A stretch of DNA of 64,000 nucleotides, from contig OZ059894.1 of NCBI GenBank assembly GCA_964057225.1, positions 23,900,476 through 23,964,475 of the forward strand, in the 5' to 3' direction. Within the stretch, counting starts at the first letter, position 1. The number at the start of each line of letters is the position of its first letter. This stretch comes from Auanema rhodensis (Eukaryota > Nematoda > Chromadorea > Rhabditida > Rhabditidae). The notes under the pieces are model-generated. The model was not told the origin of the DNA. It ran no database searches and saw only the letters and a list, made by a program, of their open reading frames with translations. A program made the translations under genes and the position numbers. Below, piece by piece: positions 53,801 through 64,000 of the stretch.

Positions 53801-54208
53801 ATTTATGCTAATTAAATGTACACGTGATGTGCACTTGGTATGTAACTCGCTTCACGTGAAAGATAAAGAGATGCGGTTTTCAAAATTAGATTCCCCATGT
53901 CCATATTAGTCTAAAAACAAATTTTTATTGATATTGGTTCATGGTAACCATGACTTTGAAATTTACGTGAACTTTAATTTATGCTAATTAAATGTACACG
54001 TGATGTGCACTTGGTATGTAACTCGCTTCACGTGAAAGATAAAGAGACGCGGTTTTCAAAATTAGATTCCCCATGTCCATATTAGTCTAAAAACAAATTT
54101 TTATTGATATTGGTTCATGGTAACCATGACTTTGAAATTTACGTGAACTTTAATTTATGCTAATTAAATGTACACGTGATGTGCACTTGGTATGTAACTC
54201 GCTTCACG
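50865..54208 (+). repeat. Mixed block with p153 C and p25 T monomers
   Basis: Monomers k290-k308. p153 C at k290 and k300, p25 T at k295 and k302, p90 G with p119 C at k304. Private changes: p80 A (k291), T to G in the T-tract (k292), changes near p23 and p72 (k296), p24 G (k297), p14 T (k300), p16 C (k308). k302-k308 follow the order of k203-k209 at an offset of 99 monomers. Confidence 0.78.
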
Positions 54209-57200
54209 TGAAAGATAAAGAGATGCGGTTTTCAAAATTAGATTCCCCATGTCCATATTAGTCTAAAAACAAATTTTTATTGATATTGGTGCATGGTAAC
54301 CATGACTTTGAAATTTACGTGAACTTTAATTTATGCTAATTAAATGTACACGTGATGTGCCCTTGGTATGTAACTCGCTTCACGTGAAAGATAAAGAGAT
54401 GCGGTTTTCAAAATTAGATTCCCCATGTCCATATTAGTCTAAAAACAAATTTTTATTGATATTGGTGCATGGTAACCATGACTTTGAAATTTACGTGAAC
54501 TTTAATTTATGCTAATTAAATGTACACGTGATGTGCACTTGGTATGTAACCCGCTTCACGTGAAAGATAAAGAGATGCGGTTTTCAAAATTAGATTCCCC
54601 ATGTCCATATTAGTCTAAAAACAAATTTTTATTGATATTGGTTCATGGTAACCATGACTTTGAAATTTACGTGAACTTTAATTTATGCTAATTAAATGTA
54701 CACGTGATGTGCCCTTGGTATGTAACTCGCTTCACGTGAAAGATAAAGAGATGCGGTTTTCAAAATTAGATTCCCCATGTCCATATTAGTCTAAAAACAA
54801 ATTTTTATTGATATTGGTGCATGGTAACCATGACTTTGAAATTTACGTGAACTTTAATTTATGCTAATTAAATGTACACGTGATGTGCACTTGGTATGTA
54901 ACTCGCTTCACGTGAAAGATAAAGAGATGCGGTTTTCAAAATTAGATTCCCCATGTCCATATTAGTCTAAAAACAAATTTTTATTGATATTGGTTCATGG
55001 TAACCATGACTTTGAAATTTACGTGAACTTTAATTTATGCTAATTAAATGTAGACGTGATGTGCACTTGGTATGTAACTCGCTTCACGTGAAAGATAAAG
55101 AGATGCGGTTTTCAAAATTAGATTCCCCATGTCCATATTAGTCTAAAAACAAATTTTTATTGATATTGGTGCATGGTAACCATGACTTTGAAATTTACGT
55201 GAACTTTAATTTATGCTAATTAAATGTACACGTGATGTGCACTTGGTATGTAACTCGCTTCACGTGAAAGATAAAAAGATGCGGTTTTCAAAATTAAATT
55301 TCCCATGTCCATATTAGTCTAAAAACAAATTTTTATTGATATTGGTGCATGGTAACCATGACTTTGAAATTTACGTGAACTTTAATTTATGCTAATTAAA
55401 TGTACACGTGATGTGCACTTGGTATGTAACTCGCTTCACGTGAAAGATAAAGAGATGCGGTTTTCAAAATTAGATTCCCCATGTCCATATTAGTCTAAAA
55501 ACAAATTTTTATTGATATTGGTTCATGGTAACCATGACTTTGAAATTTACGTGAACTTTAATTTATGCTAATTAAATGTACACGTGATGTGCACTTGGTA
55601 TGTAACTCGCTTCACGTGAAAGATAAAGAGATGCGGTTTTCAAAATTAGATTCCCCATGTCCATATTAGTCTAAAAACAAATTTTTATTGATATTGGTGC
55701 ATGGTAACCATGACTTTGAAATTTACGTGAACTTTAATTTATGCTAATTAAATGTACACGTGATGTGCACTTGGTATGTAACTCGCTTCACGTGAAAGAT
55801 AAAGAGATGCGGTTTTCAAAATTAGATTCCCCATGTCCATATTAGTCTAAAAACAAATTTTTATTGATATTGGTGCATGGTAACCATGACTTTGAAATTT
55901 ACGTGAACTTTAATTTATGCTAATTAAATGTACACGTGATGTGCACTTGGTATGTAACTCGCTTCACGTGAAAGATAAAGAGATGCGGTTTTCAAAATTA
56001 GATTCCCCATGTCCATATTAGTCTAAAAACAAATTTTTATTGATATTGGTTCATGGTAACCATGACTTTGAAATTTACGTGAACTTTAATTTATGCTAAT
56101 TAAATGTACACGTGATGTGCACTTGGTATGTAACTCGCTTCACGTGAAAGATAAAGAGATGCGGTTTTCAAAATTAGATTCCCCATGTCCATATTAGTCT
56201 AAAAACAAATTTTTATTGATATTGGTTCATGGTAACCATGACTTTGAAATTTACGTGAACTTCAATTTATGCTAATTAAATGTACACGTGATGTGCACTT
56301 GGTATGTAACTCGCTTCACGTGAAAGATAAAGAGATGCGGTTTTCAAAATTAGATTCCCCATGTCCATATTAGTTTAAAAACAAATTTTTATTGATATTG
56401 GTTCATGGTAACCATGACTTTGAAATTTACGTGAACTTCAATTTATGCTAATTAAATGTACACGTGATGTGCACTTGGTATGTAACTCGCTTCACGTGAA
56501 AGATAAAGAGATGCGGTTTTCAAAATTAGATTCCCCATGTCCATATTAGTCTAAAAACAACTTTTTATTGATCTTGGTTCATGGTAACCATGACTTTGAA
56601 ATTTACGTGAACTTTAATTTATGCTAATTAAATGTACACGTGATGTGCACTTGGTATGTAACTCGCTTCACGTGAAAGATAAAGAGATGCGGTTTTCAAA
56701 ATTAGATTCCCCATGTCCATATTAGTCTAAAAACAAATTTTTATTGATATTGGTTCATGGTAACCATGACTTTGAAATTTACGTGAACTTTAATTTATGC
56801 TAATTAAATGTACACGTGATGTGCACTTGGTATGTAACTCGCTTCACGTGAAAGATAAAGAGATGCGGTTTTCAAAATTAGATTCCCCATGTCCATATTA
56901 GTCTAAAAACAAATTTTTATTGATATTGGTGCATGGTAACCATGACTTTGAAATTTACGTGAACTTTAATTTATGCTAATTAAATGTACACGTGATGTGC
57001 CCTTGGTATGTAACTCGCTTCACGTGAAAGATAAAGAGATGCGGTTTTCAAAATTAGATTCCCCATGTCCATATTAGTCTAAAAACAAATTTTTATTGAT
57101 ATTGGTGCATGGTAACCATGACTTTGAAATTTACGTGAACTTCAATTTATGCTAATTAAATGTACACGTGATGTGCACTTGGTATGTAACTCGCTTCACG

Positions 57201-59136
57201 TGAAAGATAAAGAGATGCGGTTTTCAAAATTAGATTCCCCATGTCCATATTAGTCTAAAAACAAATTTTTATTGATATTGGTTCATGGTAACCATGACTT
57301 TGAAATTTACGTGAACTTTAATTTATGCTAATTAAATGTAGACGTGATGTGCACTTGGTATGTAACTCGCTTCACGTGAAAGATAAAGAGATGCGGTTCT
57401 CAAAATTAGATTCCCCATGTCCATATTAGTCTAAAAACAAATTTTTATTGATATTGGTGCATGGTAACCATGACTTTGAAATTTACGTGAACTTTAATTT
57501 ATGCTAATTAAATGTACACGTGATGTGCACTTGGTATGTAACTCGCTTCACGTGAAAGATAAAAAGATGCGGTTTTCAAAATTAAATTCCCCATGTCCAT
57601 ATTAGTCTAAAAACAAATTTTTATTGATATTGGTGCATGGTAACCATGACTTTGAAATTTACGTGAACTTTAATTTATGCTAATTAAATGTACACGTGAT
57701 GTGCACTTGGTATGTAACTCGCTTCACGTGAAAGATAAAGAGATGCGGTTTTCAAAATTAGATTCCCCATGTCCATATTAGTCTAAAAACAAATTTTTAT
57801 TGATATTGGTTCATGGTAACCATGACTTTGAAATTTACGTGAACTTTAATTTATGCTAATTAAATGTACACGTGATGTGCACTTGGTATGTAACTCGCTT
57901 CACGTGAAAGATAAAGAGATGCGGTTTTCAAAATTAGATTCCCCATGTCCATATTAGTCTAAAAACAAATTTTTATTGATATTGGTGCATGGTAACCATG
58001 ACTTTGAAATTTACGTGAACTTTAATTTATGCTAATTAAATGTACACGTGATGTGCACTTGGTATGTAACTCGCTTCACGTGAAAGATAAAGAGATGCGG
58101 TTTTCAAAATTAGATTCCCCATGTCCATATTAGTCTAAAAACAAATTTTTATTGATATTGGTGCATGGTAACCATGACTTTGAAATTTACGTGAACTTTA
58201 ATTTATGCTAATTAAATGTACACGTGATGTGCACTTGGTATGTAACTCGCTTCACGTGAAAGATAAAGAGATGCGGTTTTCAAAATTAGATTCCCCATGT
58301 CCATATTAGTCTAAAAACAAATTTTTATTGATATTGGTTCATGGTAACCATGACTTTGAAATTTACGTGAACTTCAATTTATGCTAATTAAATGTACACG
58401 TGATGTGCACTTGGTATGTAACTCGCTTCACGTGAAAGATAAAGAGATGCGGTTTTCAAAATTAGATTCCCCATGTCCATATTAGTTTAAAAACAAATTT
58501 TTATTGATATTGGTTCATGGTAACCATGACTTTGAAATTTACGTGAACATCAATTTATGCTAATTAAATGTACACGTGATGTGCACTTGGTATGTAACTC
58601 GCTTCACGTGAAAGATAAAGAGATGCGGTTTTCAAAATTAGATTCCCCATGTCCATATTAGTCTAAAAACAACTTTTTATTGATCTTGGTTCATGGTAAC
58701 CATGACTTTGAAATTTACGTGAACTTCAATTTATGCTAATTAAATGTACACGTGATGTGCACTTGGTATGTAACTCGCTTCACGTGAAAGATAAAGAGAT
58801 GCGGTTTTCAAAATTAGATTCCCCATGTCCATATTAGTCTAAAAACAAATTTTTATTGATATTGGTTCATGGTAACCATGACTTTGAAATTTACGTGAAC
58901 TTCAATTTATGCTAATTAAATGTACACGTGATGTGCACTTGGTATGTAACTCGCTTCACGTGAAAGATAAAGAGATTTGGTTTTCAAAATTAGATTCCCC
59001 ATGTCCATATTAGTCTAAAAACAAATTTTTATTGATATTGGTTCATGGTAACCATGACTTTGAAATTTACGTGAACTTCAATTTATGCTAATTAAATCTA
59101 CACGTGATGTGCACTTGGTATGTAACTCGCTTCACG
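54209..59136 (+). repeat. Two shortened relatives of the 16-monomer unit
   Basis: Monomers k309-k336. First pass: p153 C (k309, k311), p141 G (k313), p12 A with p33 A and p37 T (k315), p55 T (k321), p65 C with new p76 C (k322). Second pass: p153 C (k324), p141 G (k326), p12 A with p33 A (k328), p55 T with p117 A (k333), p65 C with p76 C (k334), p138 C (k336). Both passes follow k221-k233 but lack the p17 A and p3 T monomers. p76 C is found only from here on. Confidence 0.82.
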
Positions 59137-62100
59137 TGAAAGATAAAGAGATGCGGTTTTCAAAATTAGATTCCCCATGTCCATATTAGTCTAAAAACAA
59201 ATTTTTATTGATATTGGTGCATGGTAACCATGACTTTGAAATTTACGTGAACTTCAATTTATGCTAATTAAATGTACACGTGATGTGCACTTGGTATGTA
59301 ACTCGCTTCACGTGAAAGATAAAGAGATGCGGTTTTCAAAATTAGATTCCCCATGTCCATATTAGTCTAAAAACAAATTTTTATTGATATTGGTTCATGG
59401 TAACCATTACTTTGAAATTTACGTGAACTTTAATTTATGCTAATTAAATGTACACGTGATGTGCACTTGGTATGTAACTCGCTTCACGTGAAAGATAAAG
59501 AGATGCGGTTTTCAAAATTAGATTCCCCATGTCCATATTAGTCTAAAAACAAATTTTTATTGATATTGGTTCATGGTAACCATGACTTTGAAATTTACGT
59601 GAACTTCAATTTATGCTAATTAAATGTACACGTGATGTGCACTTGGTATGTAACTCGCTTCACGTGAAAGATAAAGAGATGCGGTTTTCAAAGTTAGATT
59701 CCCCATGTCCATATTAGTCTAAAAACAAATTTTTATTGATATTGGTTCATGGTAACCATGACTTTGAAATTTACGTGAACTTTAATTTATGCTAATTAAA
59801 TGTACACGTGATGTGCACTTGGTATGTAACTCGCTTCACGTGAAAGATAAAGAGATGCGGTTTTCAAAATTAGATTCCCCATGTCCATATTAGTCTAAAA
59901 ACAAATTTTTATTGATATTGGTGCATGGTAACCATGACTTTGAAATTTACGTGAACTTTAATTTATGCTAATTAAATGTACACGTGATGTGCACTTGGTA
60001 TGTAACTCGCTTCACGTGAAAGATGAAGAGATGCGGTTTTCAAAATTAGATTCCCCATGTCCATATTAGTCTAAAAACAAATTTTTATTGATATTGGTGC
60101 ATGGTAACCATGACTTTGAAATTTACGTGAACTTTAATTTATGCTAATTAAATGTACACGTGATGTGCACTTGGTATGTAACTCGCTTCACGTGAAAGAT
60201 AAAGAGATACGGTTTTCAAAATTAGATTCCCCATGTCCATATTAGTCTAAAAACAAATTTTTATTGATATTGGTGCATGGTAACCATGACTTTGAAATTT
60301 ACGTGAACTTTAATTTATGCTAATTAAATGTACACGTGATGTGCACTTGGTATGTAACTCGCTTCACGTGAAAGATAAAGAGATGCGGTTTTCAAAATTA
60401 GATTCCCCATGTCCATATTAGTCTAAAAACAAATTTTTATTGATATTGGTTCATGGTAACCATGACTTTGAAATTTACGTGAACTTTAATTTATGCTAAT
60501 TAAATGTACACGTGATGTGCACTTGGTATGTAACTCGCTTCACGTGTAAGATAAAGAGATGCGGTTTTCAAAATTAGATTCCCCATGTCCATATTAGTCT
60601 AAAAACAAATTTTTATTGATATTGGTGCATGGTAACCATGACTTTGAAATTTACGTGAACTTTAATTTATGCTAATTAAATGTACACGTGATGTGCACTT
60701 GGTATGTAACTCGCTTCACGTGAAAGATAAAGAGATACGGTTTTCAAAATTAGATTCCCCATGTCCATATTAGTCTAAAAACAAATTTTTATTGATATTG
60801 GTGCATGGTAACCATGACTTTGAAATTTACGTGAACTTTAATTTATGCTAATTAAATGTACACGTGATGTGCACTTGGTATGTAACTCGCTTCACGTGAA
60901 CGATAAAGAGATGCGGTTTTCAAAATTAGATTCCCCATGTCCATATTAGTCTAAAAACAAATTTTTATTGATATTGGTTCATGGTAACCATGACTTTGAA
61001 ATTTACGTGAACTTCAATTTATGCTAATTAAATGTACACGTGATGTGCACTTGGTATGTAACTCGCTTCACGTGAAAGATAAAGAGATGCGGTTTTCAAA
61101 ATTAGATTCCCCATGTCCATATTAGTCTAAAAACAAATTTTTATTGATATTGGTTCATGGTAACCATGACTTTGAAATTTACGTGAACTTTAATTTATGC
61201 TAATTAAATGTACACGTGATGTGCACTTGGTATGTAACTCGCTTCACGTGAAAGATAAAGAGATGCGGTTTTCAAAATTAGATTCCCCATGTCCATATTA
61301 GTCTAAAAACAAATTTTTATTGATATTGGTGCATGGTAACCATGACTTTGAAATTTACGTGAACTTTAATTTATGCTAATTAAATGTACACGTGATGTGC
61401 ACTTGGTATGTAACTCGCTTCACGTGAAAGATGAAGAGATGCGGTTTTCAAAATTAGATTCCCCATGTCCATATTAGTCTAAAAACAAATTTTTATTGAT
61501 ATTGGTGCATGGTAACCATGACTTTGAAATTTACGTGAACTTTAATTTATGCTAATTAAATGTACACGTGATGTGCACTTGGTATGTAACTCGCTTCACG
61601 TGAAAGATAAAGAGATACGGTTTTCAAAATTAGATTCCCCATGTCCATATTAGTCTAAAAACAAATTTTTATTGATATTGGTTCATGGTAACCATGACTT
61701 TGAAATTTACGTGAACTTCAATTTATGCTAATTAAATGTACACGTGATGTGCACTTGGTATGTAACTCGCTTCACGTGAAAGATAAAGAGATGCGGTTCT
61801 CAAAATTAGATTCCCCATGTCCATATTAGTCTAAAAACAAATTTTTATTGATATTGGTGCATGGTAACCATGACTTTGAAATTTACGTGAACTTTAATTT
61901 ATGCTAATTAAATGTACACGTGATGTGCACTTGGTATGTAACTCGCTTCACGTGAAAGATAAAGAGATGCGGTTTTCAAAATTAGATTCCCCATGTCCAT
62001 ATTAGTCTAAAAACAAATTTTTATTGATATTGGTGCATGGTAACCATGACTTTGAAATTTACGTGAACTTTAATTTATGCTAATTAAATGTACACGTGAT

Positions 62101-63888
62101 GTGCACTTGGTATGTAACTTGCTTCACGTGAAAGATAAAGAGATGCGGTTTTCAAAATTAGATTCCACATGTCCATATTAGTTTAAAAACAAATGTTTAT
62201 TGATATTGGTTCATGGTAACCATGACTTTGAAATTTACGTGAACTTCAATTTATGCTAATTAAATGTACACGTGATGTGCACTTGGTATGTAACTCGCTT
62301 CACGTGAAAGATAAAGAGATGCGGTTTTCAAAATTAGATTCCCCATGTCCATATTAGTCTAAAAACAACTTTTTATTGATCTTGGTTCATGGTAACCATG
62401 ACTTTGAAATTTACGTGAACTTCAATTTATGCTAATTAAATGTACACGTGATGTGCACTTGGTATGTAACTCGCTTCACGTGAAAGATAAAGAGATGCGG
62501 TTTTCAAAATTAGATTCCCCATGTCCATATTAGTCTAAAAACAAATTTTTATTGATATTGGTTCATGGTAACCATGACTTTGAAATTTACGTGAACTTCA
62601 ATTTATGCTAATTAAATGTACACGTGATGTGCACTTGGTATGTAACTCGCTTCACGTGAAAGATAAAGAGATGCGGTTTTCAAAATTAGATTCCCCATGT
62701 CCATATTAGTCTAAAAACAAATTTTTATTGATATTGGTTCATGGTAACCATGACTTTGAAATTTACGTGAACTTCAATTTATGCTAATTAAATCTACACG
62801 TGATGTGCACTTGGTATGTAACTCGCTTCACGTGAAAGATAAAGAGATGCGGTTTTCAAAATTAGATTCCCCATGTCCATATTAGTCTAAAAACAAATTT
62901 TTATTGATATTGGTTCATGGTAACCATGACTTTGAAATTTACGTGAACTTTAATTTATGCTAATTAAATGTACACGTGATGTGCACTTGGTATGTAACTC
63001 GCTTCACGTGAAAGATAAAGAGATGCGGTTTTCAAAATTAGATTCCCCATGTCCATATTAGTCTAAAAACAAATTTTTATTGATATTGGTTCATGGTAAC
63101 CATGACTTTGAAATTTACGTGAACTTTAATTTATGCTAATTAAATGTACACGTGATGTGCACTTGGTATGTAACTCGCTTCACGTGAAAGATAAAGAGAT
63201 GCGGTTTTCAAAATTAGATTCCCCATGTCCATATTAGTCTAAAAACAAATTTTTATTGATATTGGTTCATGGTAACCATGACTTTGAAATTTACGTGAAC
63301 TTCAATTTATGCTAATTAAATGTACACGTGATGTGCACTTGGTATGTAACTCGCTTCACGTGAAAGATAAAGAGATGCGGTTTTCAAAATTAGATTCCCC
63401 ATGTCCATATTAGTTTAAAAACAAATTTTTATTGATATTGGTTCATGGTAACCATGACTTTGAAATTTACGTGAACATCAATTTATGCTAATTAAATGTA
63501 CACGTGATGTGCACTTGGTATGTAACTCGCTTCACGTGAAAGATAAAGAGATGCGGTTTTCAAAATTAGATTCCCCATGTCCATATTAGTCTAAAAACAA
63601 CTTTTTATTGATCTTGGTTCATGGTAACCATGACTTTGAAATTTACGTGAACTTCAATTTATGCTAATTAAATGTACACGTGATGTGCACTTGGTATGTA
63701 ACTCGCTTCACGTGAAAGATAAAGAGATGCGGTTTTCAAAATTAGATTCCCCATGTCCATATTAGTCTAAAAACAAATTTTTATTGATATTGGTTCATGG
63801 TAACCATGACTTTGAAATTTACGTGAACTTCAATTTATGCTAATTAAATGTACACGTGATGTGCACTTGGTATGTAACTCGCTTCACG
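59137..63888 (+). repeat. Terminal block with p17 A/p3 T and p55 T/p76 C monomers
   Basis: Monomers k337-k363. k342-k346 carry p9 G, p17 A, plain, p3 T, p17 A; k350-k351 repeat p9 G, p17 A 1408 bp later. k355-k357 (p65 C with p76 C, plain, p138 C) match k334-k336 at 3696 bp. k360-k363 (plain, p55 T with p117 A, p65 C with p76 C, plain) match k332-k335 at 4928 bp. Private changes include p96 T (k338), p29 G (k340), p5 C (k347) and three in k354. Confidence 0.8.
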
Positions 63889-64000
63889 TGAAAGATAAAG
63901 AGATGCGGTTTTCAAAATTAGATTCCCCATGTCCATATTAGTCTAAAAACAAATTTTTATTGATATTGGTTCATGGTAACCATGACTTTGAAATTTACGT
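63889..64000 (+). repeat. Truncated last monomer
   Basis: The first 112 bases (p1-p112) of monomer k364, with p83 T. It is cut by the window edge, not by a biological boundary, so the array continues beyond the window. Confidence 0.97.

Larger units (their letters stand above)
1..64000 (+). repeat. 176-bp satellite DNA array (whole window)
   Basis: A 176-bp unit is repeated head to tail without interruption: 363 full monomers plus 112 bases. Phase was checked directly: the word TGAAAGAT starts at 1, 177, 353, 32033, 48049 and 63889, all 1 plus a multiple of 176, so there is no net indel in 64 kb. Monomers differ only by substitutions, usually zero to four from consensus. G+C is about 32% (56 of 176 in a typical monomer). 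There is no inverted segment, transposon, unique spacer or gene, and the array runs off both ends. Monomer length near one nucleosome plus linker, and the size of the array, are typical of centromeric or pericentromeric satellites in plants and animals. That role is inferred; nothing in the sequence proves kinetochore assembly. A subtelomeric or heterochromatic knob satellite is the alternative. Confidence 0.98.

Noticed and set aside
1-64000. CRISPR array
   Set aside because: The unit is 176 bp of near-identical sequence with no alternation of short repeats and unique spacers, and no cas-like genes are present.
1-64000. CENP-B box
   Set aside because: No sequence fits the TTCG-N4-A-N2-CGGG core. 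TTCG appears only in rare variants (k126, k202, k267, k269) and is not followed by CGGG at the required spacing.
1-64000. Transposon-derived tandem repeat or embedded mobile element
   Set aside because: No terminal inverted repeats, target-site duplications, LTR ends or transposase/reverse transcriptase frames are visible, and every base is accounted for by monomers.
1-64000. Telomeric repeats or short microsatellites
   Set aside because: No TTAGGG- or TTTAGGG-type tract and no mono- or dinucleotide run longer than the short A/T tracts of the monomer was seen.
1-64000. Assembly artefact made by repeating one block
   Set aside because: HOR copies carry different private variants and whole-monomer gains and losses, which a simple copied block would not show. 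Local collapse or expansion cannot be excluded without reads.

Overview
The window is a single uninterrupted satellite DNA array. A monomer of 176 bp is repeated head to tail about 363.6 times, always in the same orientation, from the first base to the last. I see no unique sequence, protein-coding gene, RNA gene, transposon insertion or CRISPR array. Monomers keep the same phase at every point I checked, so I find no net insertion or deletion inside any of them. They differ by a limited set of point substitutions. The monomer is about 32% G+C by hand count and has five CpGs. The repeat length (close to one nucleosome plus linker), the array size and the homogeneity point to a eukaryotic centromeric or pericentromeric satellite. 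A plant is plausible, since 176-180 bp monomers are common there, but the sequence alone does not name the species.

Positions p1-p176 below are phased so that p1 is base 1 of the window, and monomer k starts at 1+176(k-1). The main informative substitutions are: p9 G, p12 A, p14 A, p17 A, p25 T/A, p33 A with p37 T, p36 C, p38-39 TT, p53 T, p54 G, p55 T, p63 G, p65 C/G, p76 C, p83 G or T, p90 G, p108 C, p111 A with p133 C, p119 T or C, p141 G, p146-147 AT, p153 C, p159 A, p161 C, p169 A with p175 T, and p173 T. Reading their order along the window shows nested higher-order repeats (HORs).

Layout: 1-10208 holds three successive copies of one HOR (20, 24 and 14+ monomers; full unit 4224 bp). 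10209-16368 is a second haplotype domain with 8- and 6-monomer subunits. 16369-23056 holds fragments of the first HOR. 23057-27280 is a 12-monomer tandem duplication. 27281-31856 is a displaced copy of the second domain. 31857-34320 is a young 3/4-monomer HOR. 34321-44352 carries 6- to 8-monomer and 16/17-monomer HORs. 44353-48752 is a singleton-rich, older-looking stretch. 48753-50864 is a 7-monomer duplication. 50865-64000 reuses the haplotype order of 35-41 kb and adds newer variants.

The structure fits repeated unequal exchange or break-induced copying in whole-monomer steps. Within each monomer there are several short dyad symmetries and three ACGTGA cores spaced 33 and 32 bp apart. These are the best candidates for protein-binding or non-B DNA elements. 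The eight 60-residue reading frames present are by-products of one substitution that removes a stop codon, not genes.
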